Assembly: GCA_021018995.1 (NCBI GenBank)
Contig: CM037593.1
Coordinates: 34,857,810 to 34,921,809 of the forward strand
Direction: 5' to 3'
Length of the DNA stretch: 64,000 bases
DNA from: Chloranthus sessilifolius
Lineage: Eukaryota > Streptophyta > Magnoliopsida > Chloranthales > Chloranthaceae
Position numbers and translations under genes: made by a program. Within the stretch, counting starts at the first letter, position 1; each line of letters begins with the position of its first letter. Below, in pieces: positions 10,664 to 21,660 of this stretch. The notes beneath the pieces are model-generated. The model saw only the letters and a list, made by a program, of their open reading frames with translations, was not told the DNA's origin and did no database searches.

Positions 10664-12035
10664 TCGTGACAGCCCGAATTTTCTACCCCCAAAATCGTGT
10701 CGTTAGATCGTAGATCACAATCATAATACAAAATACTTGGTACATCTACACTTAAGCGGAATTCAAAGCAGATAAATACTTAATAAGCAATATCGTAATG
10801 GAAAAATAAATCTCCATTTCTAAACAAAATAGATGACCAAAGACAAAATAAACCACCGGTTATCACCGACCGTCACCTAAACAGCGGCATACGATATGTA
10901 TTTACAACATTTCATGAATCCAAAGTTCTATAAACAAAATGGCCGGACGTACCAAGCCTAAGTCTCACAAGCCAACCTACTCCAAGTCCTCTAAGGAAAG
11001 TACTCCTCTGGCGGGAGCTTAGTCTCTTCCTCAGTAACGTAATCCGGGTCACTCTCAGGTTTTGGATCCTTCCCTGCGTCTAAACATGTGACGTATAGTC
11101 AGGGTGAGCTAACAGTCTAAGCTCAGTAGAGGTCAATCAAACAAATCACATCTTTATCATACGAGTGCATGAATCAGATAACAAAGTTAAAGCAATTTCA
11201 AAACAGTTATTCAGTGATAATATTTAAGACAGAATTTCAATGACACATTTATATGTATTTTCATATCAAACAGGGATGTGAACACAAAGCTCAAGTTAAA
11301 ATCAAATAGTTCATGATTCACATGCAGTATCTTATCCGAGTGCTGAACTTAAATCATAACTTAACTATTCTCCCAAGCATATATAGCATTGGGAGTTAGA
11401 GTTTTACCGATGGAAATCCCCCCTTAACAATCGTCGTTTAAAGAACACTTTACAATTGTCCGTGGTGGACTAGAAGTCAAGTAGAACCATATCGGTTCGG
11501 AGATGTACGGATATCCCGCCGTACCGGTCAGAGAGTTGGGGGATTCGTCCTGATAAACCTTAAATCAATGCGCAATTTTAGTATGTAAGTCAACATAGTG
11601 TAGTGTATTTAATTAATAACTGATTTCAGAGTTTCGGAGTTCAGATTTCAGAATTTGGATATCAAGTAGTTCAAATACTTTTCAAGTGGTTCGGAAATGT
11701 TCAGATTCGGGCTTTAAACATTGTGCTTAAAGCAAAATGGAACTTAAATTTCAAAGAATGCAGATACAATGCAATTATAATTAAATTGTCTTATTCCATT
11801 CATCTTATCATTCCATCGATGTGAATCAAGTCAAAATGTGAGTGGTGTTGAGTTTTCCCCTACCTCAGTCACAATTCACGAGAAGACGACACAATTATCC
11901 TAATAGATGGTTCTGATCCTCAATTTATACCCTATGACATTCAAAAACTATGTATGAATGATCATGGGGTCGTAAACATCGGAGTTTCAGATGATTCCCC
12001 AAACCAAACCTAAAATAGCCAAAACTGGGGAAGTA

Positions 12036-12175
12036 ACGCGCACGATTTCCAAGTCACGCGAGCGACTTCAGTTGGCCCACACAGGTCGCTCGGGCGACAA
12101 AAACCTTTGTGGATTTTGGCCTCTATTCAGCGCGCATGACCTTCATATCTAAAGGCAGTCGCGCGAGCGAAATTG
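12036..12175. repeat. Palindromic motif cluster in Tekay-A LTR
   Basis: Several GC-rich words related to GTCGCTCGAGCGAC occur within 140 bp: CACGCGAGCGAC, GTCGCTCGGGCGAC and GTCGCGCGAGCGA. They share the CGCTCGAGCG core with the large arrays in the Tekay elements at 32576-50156, while the surrounding LTR sequence is much diverged. Confidence 0.6.
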
Positions 12176-12762
12176 GCAGATTTTGCCTACTTGCCCGATT
12201 TCATAATTTTTTTCCTCTTTGTTCTCTTCTTCCTCTAAATCTGCACTGACATGTACAAAATTCAAGGAACAAAACTTAATCTAATCTTCAATATAATAAA
12301 ATTTCTCACGTTAAGAACTTGCGTTCAAACAATGTCTATGCTGAATGAAAATTGAAGCTATCGGCTCTTTTGCTTCTCATACGTATAATGGTTTCGAAAC
12401 CCACTTTCTCGCGATTTCCTCGTAAACTAGTTCGGGGATCAAATCTTTCACACACACTCAACGTACTTAACAACTCACGTGCGAAGGCGATCTTAAGCGG
12501 TTACGAATCAAATATTTCAAAAGAGCGTTTTGGAAAGAGGAAATTTCTCGCTCCTCTCCGTTTGCAACCACGCATACAATAGATGCTCCTGGCATTAATA
12601 CTTGAAGAAGCGAAGCAATTTGAGCGGAAGATCAACCACACCTCAAATCCCGGGAGGCCATGTGAAGAAGGCTCCTTCTTTCAAACTCTTACTCTTTCTC
12701 TCTCTATTTTTCTCTTGCAAAATGCAAATAGCCAACATGGCTTACGTGAGAAGCCATGCCCA

Positions 12763-12772
12763 TTTATATATC
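12763..12772 (-). promoter_or_regulatory. TATA box of Tekay-A LTR
   Basis: Minus strand GGATATATAAATGG, about 370 bp from the LTR start on that strand. Assigned by motif and position. Confidence 0.45.
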
Positions 12773-13142
12773 CTAGTTCGCTCCCTTTTGAAGCACACAC
12801 GCCAACTAGTGTGTTTTAGTTCTCATCCAAAATGGCTTTGCTTTGCTTGCAAAACTAAAACATCTAAGTGAGAGGTTAGTTCTCACTCAAATGGGGGTTT
12901 AGTCCAGTGAGGAGCTAGCATACCCAAATCACTTACCAATTAGGTTTGGTGTTAAGCCATCATACTGTAGCGGTGTATTAGCCTTTGTCCAAATAGGTTC
13001 AATAAGGTCCAACAAGTTTCCAACCATATTATTCCCAAAATTCCAAATAAAATATTTCTAAAAATGTAATGTGCACAGTGTGACACACTAGGCGCGTTCA
13101 TTTAGTTGGTACCTATGGTTCTATAAAATTGAGGGCATTACA

Positions 13143-13520
13143 ATAGCTCTCTTCTAGCCCTTGCCATAGTGGAGTTCACTTGCTTTAGCAGGTTCCCATC
13201 TACTTTGCCAACATCTTGCTACCTGCTTTATCAGGTATCCCTTCTCCTTGATAACTCCTTACATAATATGATTTTATGCAAGATTTACCTATTTAACAGT
13301 TCTACCTTCCTCTCTACTCACTCCTTGCCAGAGCAGATTTTATTTGCTTTGGTAGGGAGTTAGTAGAGAGCAAAGAGGTTGTTGTTATAGCAGGTAAATC
13401 CTCCTTTGCAGGGTGTTAGGAAAGAGAATATGAACCAACTAAAGCAGGTGAACTCTGCTGTGACAGGGGCTAGCAGAGAGCTATGCCATATGCAACGTAA
13501 CTCTCTCTCTCTCTCCATAT
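13143..13520. other. Unassigned spacer with CCTGCTTTAGCAGG-like motifs
   Basis: Between the Tekay-A LTR and the Tat element. No ORF or TE domain is seen. Between about 13175 and 13470 the words CTTTAGCAGG, CCTGCTTTATCAGG, TTGCTTTGGTAGG, ATAGCAGGTAAA and AAAGCAGGTG recur in both orientations. It ends in a CT microsatellite (13500-13516) that forms the target of the Tat insertion. Confidence 0.45.
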
Positions 13521-13995
13521 TGTAGACACCCAAATTTGGCCCAAGGCCCGATCGAGACACATTTGGAGAGGCGCATCTCCGAGCTTTTGATGACATATAT
13601 GAAAACCTTCTAAAACCTTAGGAGCCATCCCCAAACCCTTAGGAATTACCCTAGATCCCTTAGGAACCTTCCTAAACCTTTAGGAACCCTTCCCAACCCT
13701 TAGAACTCATCCCGGACCTAAACCTAGCTTTCCGGAGCAATGGATGAAGAGTGGTGCACCAGGACTAGTGTGACCTTCTACTATGATCTAATCTCATACT
13801 ATTGAAAAGTAGAAGTCCTCAGCTTTAACGAGCTAAGAATCACCCCAATGGGAGCTTCGTACGCAAAGATATTGCATTCCGAACTTGAGGGGCAAAATGG
13901 TAAATTCAAGAGAACCCTCCTAGGGATTTGGCACAACAAATAGTTGCTAGTGAGCGCATCGTCGTGACGGGATCGTAAAAAATCCCACGGTTGCA
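13521..13995 (+). repeat. 5' LTR of Tat element, internally deleted
   Basis: 475 bp against 1500 bp for the 3' LTR. The first about 430 bp match the start of the 3' LTR (TGTAGACACCCAAATTTGG...), and the last about 45 bp match its end (GTGAGCGCATCGTC...GACGGGATCG...TTGCA). In between, sequence equivalent to about 28160-29210, including the TATA box, is absent. The junction lies around 13947 in TAGTTGC|TAGTGAGCGC with a TAG microhomology. Confidence 0.85.
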
Positions 13996-13999
13996 CAGA

Positions 14000-14017
14000 T
14001 GGCGACTCTGCTGGAGA
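14000..14017 (+). other. Primer binding site of Tat element
   Basis: TGGCGACTCTGCTGGAGA four bases after the LTR end; this is the tRNA-Arg type primer site known for Ogre/Tat elements. Confidence 0.75.
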
Positions 14018-14167
14018 GTAGCTAGTAGAGCTTCCCCTTCAACTTGGCCTCTTTATTTTTTATTTTAATAATCTTTTATTACTATTTTTTATTTTATCTT
14101 TACTATTTTTTTACTCACCCCTCCGATTACGTCATTTTACTTATCCCAACTCTTACATCATTTACGA

Positions 14168-14345
14168 GCCTTAGCCGATCGGCAGGCCTACTTGCGCATA
14201 GTCTTTAATTTTCTTTATATTTTTATCATTTTAAGTGCCTTAGCCCATTGGCGGGCCTACTTGCGCTTTACATTTAAATTTTTTTACTTTTACGTCATTT
14301 AAAGTGCCTTAACCGTTTGGCGGGCCTACGTGCGCACTTATGTTT
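14168..14345 (+). repeat. Three 69 bp tandem repeats in Tat leader
   Basis: GCCTTAGCC...GGC(A/G)GGCCTACTTGCGC begins at 14168, 14237 and 14306, so the spacing is 69 bp twice. Each copy holds GGC/GCC words that could pair. AT-rich spacers between the copies are diverged. Confidence 0.75.
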
Positions 14346-14847
14346 TCGCAATCATATTACAAACAGTGAACGTCGGCTCGTAGAGGCGGCACAGGATCAT
14401 CACCCCCGGTCTTTGAATTTAAGAAAATTCCCTTAAAAGTGAATAATAAAATTGAACCAACAAAAGATATTTAAATTAATTTTTACGGGGTAGATTTTCA
14501 AAGGGTTGGGTTATTTAGGCAGACATACAACCACCTGGGTCTTAGTACGGCAGCAATCCCTAGTGGTAATAATCCAAAAAAGTCCCAGCCCACCTATTAC
14601 CTAAGAAAAGTGCTTGCACTTGAGGTATATCGGGTGGGTAACCTTCTCATTCCAAGCTTCAAATCCAGAAAAAAGAGAGTGATAGTGAACCCAATTTAGC
14701 CTCTAAACCCCTAGGGTCGGTGAGAAAATAGACGTATCAACAAATCAGTCAGTCCTAAGAAGCCCAGCTTCCACCAAAAGCCAGTTTGGAGACCCATTTC
14801 GAACTGAGGCTACTACTGCCATAGAAATTGGAGAACCATTTTGCTCT

Positions 14848-14970
14848 GGTGCAAATATTAGTTGCGCTAATGCAAAAAATCTCAAAAGTACACTGGTGCA
14901 ACTATTAGTTGCGCCAGCTTTAAGCTTTAATCTGAGACCTTTTGCTCTGGCGCCACTATTAGTTGTGCTA
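14848..14970. repeat. Three copies of the Tat palindrome in the leader
   Basis: Copies at 14848-14869, 14895-14915 and 14949-14970 of a 21-22 bp palindrome with arms GGYGCAACTA and TAGTTGCGCC around a single T. The same palindrome occurs in the 3' LTR at 28140-28160 and 28239-28259, and once, diverged, in the 5' LTR at 13930-13947. Copies 1 and 3 are each preceded by TTGCTCTGG. Confidence 0.8.
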
Positions 14971-15344
14971 GTTTGGTTCTGAGCAGCACCAGTTTAGATC
15001 TAAGGCCTATTTCACATCCCGGACTCCCTAATCAGTGGGTTTTGTGCCTCTGTTTAGGCCCCGCAATTTTCGACACGCAATATGCCTTCATTGGTCAAAA
15101 GAAGGTGACTTCTTTTTTATTCATTTTGGGGGATCGGGTTATTTACATTAGTTTTCGTGCCTTTAATAGATCGAGGAGTTTCCCTTCGATTCTTTCGAAG
15201 CGCTTCGAAACCTTTGTCACGGGACTTATTTAGGGTACGAGAGCCACCCAAGAAGAGAATTCAAAATGGCCCCGAAACCCTTATTTCTTTTTCACTTGTA
15301 AAAATTCAAAAAAAATAAAATTAAAAATTAAAAAAAAAATAGTC

Positions 15345-17055
15345 TTGATTGTTGCCGGCATAACAGCATCATCGTACCTTCCGTCATCCCGTAGGGGAAG
15401 AAGGAGGAAGCTTTACAGATCTCATCCGAGGCACCTGTACCCAACCCGATACCGAGATATGTCGTGGGTCGTGGACCCAGCTTATGTCGATCCCGACTCA
15501 TTCTCCAACCCATTCCCATACCGAAGAAGCCTTCGCTTCCACCCCCTTTGCCCAATCAACCCTCACCATAACCTGCCCGTTCAGTGCCCCTATTTTCCCT
15601 TCCACCACTTCCAAAAATACCCAAGATCCCAACTTTCTGTCATTTTTCCAAGTCATGCCTTCATCCATGGTCATCTCCAACCAATCTCTCCTCCCTTCCA
15701 CACCCGCTCAAAACCCATTCTCTACCCTAATAATATGCCCTCTATTTCATCCTCCCAACCCGATCCATCCACATCCATTCCCCCACACATCCCTCCATTT
15801 ACCCAAGTCATGCCCATCTTTCTCGAAGCCATGGCCAATTTTCCTCCCTCATTCTCCACCTCCATGCCCCATACATCTTCCCCATACATGCCAAACCCAT
15901 CCACCCATGCCCCACCTCATTTCTCCAATCCACCCCATATCCCACCCATCATCCGAGCCATGCCCAATTTTACAGAGGCCATGCCCAAATTTTCCTCTTC
16001 CCACACCCCATCTATACGCCTCAAACCATCAAATAGCTCATCTCCATCCAATCCCCCTTCCATGACCATGATGGAGATATTCCAAACCTACAATAGGTGG
16101 AAGGCCTCCCAACACATCCCCTCTCATCCACAACACACATCTATGGATCAATCCCACACCCTAGCAAGCCTTCATGCCTCATTCCCCCATGACCTCCATC
16201 AACCCTCCATCATCCACACTACCCATATATCCCAAGGCCTAATGGCCCAAACCCACATTCCTCACATGTCTCAAGGCCCCACAGCCTAAAATCCCATAAC
16301 CCATACCTATCAAGGGCCCATGGCCCAGACCCATCAATGCCTAATAGGCCAGACCCACCAAGGCCCAATGGGCTAGACCAACAAAGGGCCCATGAGTCAG
16401 ACCCATCAAGACCCAATGGGTCATACCCATCAAGGGCCCATGGCCCAGACCCACCAAGGCCCAATGGCCTTAACCCATCAAGGCTCAATGGGCCAGTCCC
16501 ACCAAGGGCCCATGACCCAAATCCATCAAGGGCCCATGAACCAAACCCATCAAGGCCCAAACCCACCAAGGACCCATGGCTCAGACCCATCAAGGCCCAT
16601 TGGGCCAGATCCATTAAGGGCCCATGCCCCAAACCCATCAATAGCCCATGGCCCAAACCTATCATGACCAAGGCTTTGTGGCCCACCCTCCCAAGGCTTT
16701 ATGGCCCAAACCCAAGCCCAATAAAACCTTGGAGCCTCACACACATACCCTTCACAAATCTTCTAAAGTTTCACATATTCACAACCCTCATACCCAGCTC
16801 AAACTCATGCCTTACATCAACCCCAATTTACCCATATCCTACATCCCAAAGTTTGCTTCAAACTTTCCCCCATGCTCAATGGCCTCATCAGGCCTCACTC
16901 TAAAATCTGACTTCCACTCATCCCATCATCCAACAAACTTTTCCTCATCTCCAATGGACTCACCCAACCCCCATTCATGCCGTTCCCACCCAATGCATAC
17001 AGCACCAGCAAGAGAATCCCGCCCTCACTGCACCTTATATAGACCGACAGTATGA
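15345..17055 (+). pseudogene. Extra 5' ORF (ORF1) of Tat element
   Basis: One frame is open from 15345 to 16289 and continues after a stop to about 16667. The N-terminal part is arginine-rich (SSRRGRRRKL) and is followed by a long proline-, serine- and histidine-rich, low-complexity region with repeated PHIPP and AMPNF words, then degenerate eight-residue repeats of the type THQGPMAQ (16226-16720). Tat/Ogre elements commonly carry an ORF of unknown function upstream of gag, and position fits that. I recognise no domain. The coding assignment after 16700 is uncertain because other frames are also open in this repetitive stretch. Confidence 0.5.
16226..16720 (+). repeat. 24 bp minisatellite inside Tat ORF1
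   Basis: Imperfect 24 bp units of the type ACCCATCAAGG plus GCCCATGGCCCAG encode THQGPMAQ in the ORF1 frame, with about 18 units. Units contain GGCCCAATGGGCC and GGGCCCATGGCCC, which are themselves near-palindromes. Unit length stays a multiple of three over most of the array, so the repeat expanded while the frame was kept. Confidence 0.8.
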
Positions 17056-17130
17056 AGAGGACGAGATAAGAAACAGTGAAGCCTATGCTATGGCTCTAAC
17101 CAGTCTTAACCCTTCTCCTATCATTTCCCA

Positions 17131-18346
17131 CCCATGGGATCCCAAAGCGAAGTCCAACCAACTGTTGAGAAAGTGGCCCCCATATCCAAGGAGTCAGAGC
17201 AGTTAGATAAAATATAGAAGCAGTTGTTGAAACTGGGTGGTGCTGAAATCCATGCCACGGACTTCACAGATTTGTGTCTGTTTGCTGAGGTCCCCTTACC
17301 TCCCAAATTTAAAATATCGACTTTTGACAAGTATAACGGCACTGGCAATCCTATTATAAGCCTCAAGTCATACTGTGGGGACATGTGCCAATATGGGGGG
17401 GACGAAAGACTACTGATAAAAGTCTTTCAGAAGAGTTTGACCGCTCTGACCTTAAGATGGTTCACCTCGTTGGAACCATCTATGGTGAAAACGTGGAAGG
17501 ACTTAACGCATTTGTTCCAGGAATAATATGTCTATAGTATAGATATCGAACCGTATAAGTCTAACTTGGCTCGGCTAAGGCAGAACCTAAATGAGACCTT
17601 CAACGATTATCTAGGGCGATGGAGAGCACTAGCAGCTCAGGTCCGAAATAGGATACGTGATGATGAACAAATCAAAATGATCTCCAAGAATACTCTGCTA
17701 GTAATCTCAGACTTTTTGATATACTAGCAGCAGTCCAGCTTTGCCGATCTGGTACGAAATGCTAATCGCTGTGAGGATGCTATCAGGGAGGGTCACCTGA
17801 ACAAGAATGCACCAACTAGAGTCAATGGGGTTAGAAAGTTTTCAGAATAGAGGAATGAGAAGAGAACAGGGGCTGACGTTCAGAACATTGCCAACACCAG
17901 GCCCAATAACAATATAACTCCAAAGACCAAATAATCGAGCAGACAAGAGAAGAGAGTGGAATGGGCAAGGAATGCAGATGACACGGAGCAGAGGAGAGCC
18001 CGCTATGACCGAGTGTTTACACCCCTGGGACAATCATTAAGTGTACTTTTACCTTTACTAATAGAAAAGGAATTACTCACTATTCGTCAATCGTAATCTC
18101 CTCCTCACCCGATCTCGAAGAATTATGACTCCAATACCCAATGTAATTTCCATCAGGGCTCGGGTCACCCGATTGATTGCTGCTTCCCATTGAAGCACGC
18201 AATCTAAGATTTGATCAATGCCAAGAAAATCATTCCACCGACACCTTCTCAAGTAAACCAGTATGTAAATATCCATCAGGTATCGTTGCCCCCACATCCT
18301 ACTGGAGGAGCAGGTCCCAGACCCACCATCGGGATGGTAGAGGAAT
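17131..18346 (+). pseudogene. Tat gag
   Basis: The core reads CLFAEVPLPPKFKISTFDKYNGTGNPIISLKSYCGDM, then LLIKVFQKSLTALTLRWFTSLEPS and TWKDLTHLFQE, the capsid region typical of Ogre/Tat gag. Downstream pieces include NLARLRQNLNETFNDYLGRWRALAAQV, then YDRVFTPLGQSLSVLL and a region around CFPLKHAI-stop-DLINAKKIIPPTP that normally carries the zinc-binding part. Stops at 17215, 17524 and several later sites, and a frame change between 18050 and 18180. Family call is firm; the copy is dead. Confidence 0.8.
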
Positions 18347-19730
18347 ATGAGGAGTGAATTTGATCCGTTTGATTACATCAGTGATCGGGAGAGCTATGTA
18401 GCACCATTGCTAAGAAATTACAAAGAAAGGAATATTGGGGTGATCGAACTCCTAAATTTATCAGACTATTTTTCTAGCCCAACACCACGAGTTGAACCCT
18501 TAGATCTTAGGGTTTATTTTCCATCACCCACTCCTATCAATTATGTGCATATAAATGCATACCAACCATACACCACAACCACCGTCAATTACCCAATAGC
18601 CCATCATACCCCCAATCCCCCGTCGGCACCTATCAGCTACCAATGGCCTAATCTTACCCCTTTTCCCCCAGTGCTACCACCCTCAAACTTCACCACCCCC
18701 ATTTGGCCCAATTTTACCACCCAACCAGCTATCACCGAGGTAAATCAAGTGTTACCCATACCTCCTGAGCTCGCAGTGCAAGTGCCTCCGATACCAGCGC
18801 CTATACCATTTCAGATCTCGGGACCAACCTATGATCCTTATCAGGTCCCGCTGAGTTATGAACAAACGAATATCAACGCTAACAATCAGAGGGAAGGAGC
18901 AGTGGACTTCGTTATCCACTATGGGAAGATTTCAAAGCAGTCGGAAACACCAGCAGCTGCACAACCCCAGCCAGAGGGGAAGAAAGATAGCGTAGTGAAT
19001 CCTTTCGAGAAAATGAGTCGAGAGCATATATTAGAGACTCAACTGAGAAGAATGTCTACCCATATTACTGTATAGGATCTATTGATGACGTTCTCACTCT
19101 ATTTTTAAGCATTAATGGGGTCGTTAAAGAATGCACATGTGTCACTTCAGGTTAGCCCGAATGAAGTCGGACAAATAATTGGTCAAGTGATGGCTCTAAA
19201 TGTCATTTTATTTTCTGATGTCGATTTACCTGAGGAAGGAGGTAGTCACTCAAAATCTTTTAATATAACCGTTGAGTCTAGAAATATGATTATCCCCCTT
19301 GGTTCTAATCGATAATGGATCTGTATTGAATATATGCCCACTGAGAACCTCCACCAAGATTGGGGTAGATCCTTACATGCTAAGACCCACGAGAACTAGT
19401 GCCCGAGGTTTCGATAATACACGAAGAGAGATAATGGGAGAAGTTGACCTTGAGCTATTGATTGGGCCAATGACCTTTTCCATATTATTTCAAGTGATGG
19501 ATATCAAATCCTCGTTTAATTTGCTGTTAGGGCACCCGTGGCTGCATGAAGTTGGAGCAATACCCTCCACATTGCACCAGAAACTCAAATTTGTATATGA
19601 GCATAAGATCATCACAATCATTGGTGAGGGGCACAGTGAGAAAGAGAAGGCCACCAACAGCATTGAAAAGTCCAATGTGTTGAATGTGTCGCACATTGCT
19701 GAGGACGTCGACCTCCACAACTTTGAGTAA
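18347..19730 (+). pseudogene. Tat Gag-Pro linker and aspartic protease
   Basis: 18347-19075 is a proline/threonine-rich linker with no known fold. At 19070-19315 the conserved pre-protease region appears (LMGSLKNAHVSLQVSP, then GQVMALNVILFSDVDLPEEGGSHSKSFNITVESRN). The protease follows in another frame from 19299: VLIDNGSVLNICP (D-x-G-S active site), IGPMTFSILFQVMDIKSSFNLLLGHPWLHEVGAIPSTLHQKLKFV. A frameshift at about 19300-19315 separates the two parts, and a stop lies at 19073. Confidence 0.8.
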
Positions 19731-20605
19731 GAGGTGTTGATGATACTCTCGGAGCCCATCGAGGGCATCCTTCTAAGAACCGGAGGAGGAATGGTAGCGA
19801 CAGTGGGCATGTTCCAAAAGTGGGGCTATTAAAAAGGAAGGGATCTTGGGCCCAGATTGCAAGGAAGGAAGGAGCCCGTCACAGCTAGGGGTGGTCAAAA
19901 AGTCAGATTTGGGCTAGGTTATAAGCCCACGAAAGAAGAAGTTAGAGAGGCTAAGGAGAAATCCCGTGCCACAGCAGCTGTCAAAGCTAGGGGGATTCAC
20001 ATAGAGGAGAAACCCCGCCCCAGGCTTCATATCATAAATTCATTTGTGAGTGTCGAGGTTGTGAAGATTGAACGGAATGGGGTAACCCAATTAACCCCAC
20101 ACAAGCCCACAACACCAGTTCACTCCACCAATCCCTACATCACCCTTCCCAGCCTGGAGATAGACATGGCCACGTTATCCCTCTTTGAGGAACGACGGCC
20201 CATACCTGAACAAACCCCCCTATGGTGAATCACCACAAAATGGTGTTAACATTTGAGGATATCATCTTAGACGAAATGGGGATCAATATGATGGAGGCTG
20301 ACTCCGAAGAGTCATATCAGTCAGCACCCTCCATCCAAATAGGTAAAGGAGCGGCCTCTCAGGTACGCAACTGGGCATCTTTGCCCCAAACCCTGAAAGA
20401 GGAGAGTGGCCTAACATTTGGCACCTGTTTCTAAAAAAAAATATAACCTATAAAAAGTGAAATAAGCCCTTGGCAGGCAATACCTTATATATACACAGAC
20501 TCGTGCTGCCAAGAGTCCGTCTCCAAAGAAAACAGAAATCTCAAAAACATTAGAAAAATATAAAATCTCAAAAATATTAAAAAAATACAAAGTCTAAAAA
20601 TATTA
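19731..20605 (+). pseudogene. Tat Pro-RT linker, with possible intron region
   Basis: Open pieces at 19857-20228 (RFGLGYKPTKEEVREAKEKSRA and a basic segment) and 20222-20434 resemble the poorly conserved linker between protease and RT in Ogre-like elements. 20435-20605 is A/T-rich, has no ORF, and lies where Ogre elements are known to carry an intron; I could not fix donor and acceptor sites. Confidence 0.5.
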
Positions 20606-21600
20606 TTGTTTAAAATTCCAAATAAAATCTCACAAAAAGATGCCCTAATTGAAATACCTGTCCCACGTAAAATCAATCCCTTTCCTGTAGAAATACAAGA
20701 GGTAGGAGTTACAAGTCTGGACGAGGATATCCCCTTGGAGGAGCTCCCCAATGAGCTTCTTGACCGATTTGCCAAATTTAAGTATGACTCTACTCCCATT
20801 GTCGAAGAAACGAAAGACATTAATCTAGGGACTGAGGAGATTCCCCGAATTACCAAAATCAGAACGTCTCTGTCTCCCGAGGAAAGAAAAAGCATGATCG
20901 ACTTCCCTCGGTCATACCAAGACGTTTTTGCCTGGTCGTAGGAGGACATGCCTGGTCTGAACACTAATTTAGTGGAGCATGAGTTACCTCTCTACCCTGA
21001 TATGAAGCCAGTTAAGGAGTAGCTGAGACGTCTCTGACCCGAGTGGATGTTGAAAGTCAAGGACGAGGTGACCAAACAGTATGACGTGGGGTTTCTCATG
21101 GCATCCAAATACCCGCAGTAGCTAGCCAATATTGTGCCTGTACCGAAGAAGGACGGAAAGGTCCGCATATGCATTGATTTTAGAAACTTGAATAAAGCAA
21201 GCCCAAAGGACGATTTCTCATTGCCGCACATCGACATCTTGGTCGATAATACTGCTAAGCACGGGATGCTATCTTTTATGGATGGATTCTCCGGATATAA
21301 TCGAATTAAGATGGCAGAGGTAGATCGAGAGAAGACTGCATTCATCACCTCTTGGAGAACCTTCTGCTACCGCGTTATGCCGTTCAGACTGAAGAAAGTC
21401 GGTGCAACATACCAGAGAGCTATGACCACACTGTTTCACGACATGATGCACCGAGAAATTGAAGTGTATGTCGATGATATGATAGCCAAGTCACCGGAGT
21501 GAAGCGATCATCTGGTAAACCTCCAGAACTTGTTCGAGTGGTTGAGAAAGTATAGATTACGTCTGAATTCACAAAAGTACACATCCTGTTCAGGGCATCC
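20606..21600 (+). pseudogene. Tat reverse transcriptase
   Basis: Starts with the pre-RT region (EEIPRITKIRTSLSPEER, SYQDVFAWS), then VPVPKKDGKVRICIDFRNLNKASPKDDFSLPHID, SFMDGFSGYNRIKMAEVD, YRVMPF and the intact catalytic box EVYVDDMIAKS near 21470. MPFRLKKVGATYQRAM replaces the usual MPFGLKNAGATYQRAM. Stops at 20939, about 21022, 21120 and 21500. After LRLNSQKYT (about 21580) homology ends abruptly and the normal RNase H domain is absent. Confidence 0.85.
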
Positions 21601-21660
21601 TGTTCAGGGAGTTTCCGCCATTCTGATTTCGCATAATTATCCCATATACCAGTCTCTATC

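Larger units (their letters stand above)
5454..13142 (-). mobile_element. Tekay-type chromovirus (Tekay-A), lacking its 3' LTR
   Basis: Minus-strand Ty3/gypsy element, read from right to left: 5' LTR (13142-10667), initiator tRNA-Met primer site, gag with zinc knuckle, protease, RT, RNase H, integrase, chromodomain. Gene order, primer site and a C-terminal chromodomain identify a chromovirus; wording of the domains matches the Tekay lineage and is close to the two Tekay elements at 32576-50156. It has stops and frameshifts throughout, a deletion in the integrase, a CACTA-type MITE at 7063-7224, and no 3' LTR. Confidence 0.85.
10667..13142 (-). repeat. 5' LTR of Tekay-A
   Basis: About 2476 bp bounded on the plus strand by TGACAGCCCG (10667) beside the primer site and GGGCATTACA (to 13142); on the minus strand it begins TGTAATGCCC and ends in CTGTCA. 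It shares short blocks with the other Tekay LTRs (CCGTACCGGTCA, GGTGAGCTA). It contains a TATA box (12763-12772) and a small GC-rich palindrome array (12036-12175). No partner LTR is present. Confidence 0.75.
14018..15344 (+). other. 5' leader of the Tat element
   Basis: 1.3 kb without a supported ORF. It holds three 69 bp tandem repeats (14168-14345) and three palindrome copies (14848-14970), annotated separately, and an A-rich tract just before the extra ORF (15300-15340). Confidence 0.6.

Noticed and set aside
16219-16744. Antisense glycine/tryptophan-rich frames over the ORF1 minisatellite
   Set aside because: Shadow of the 24 bp repeat; open only because the unit length is a multiple of three.
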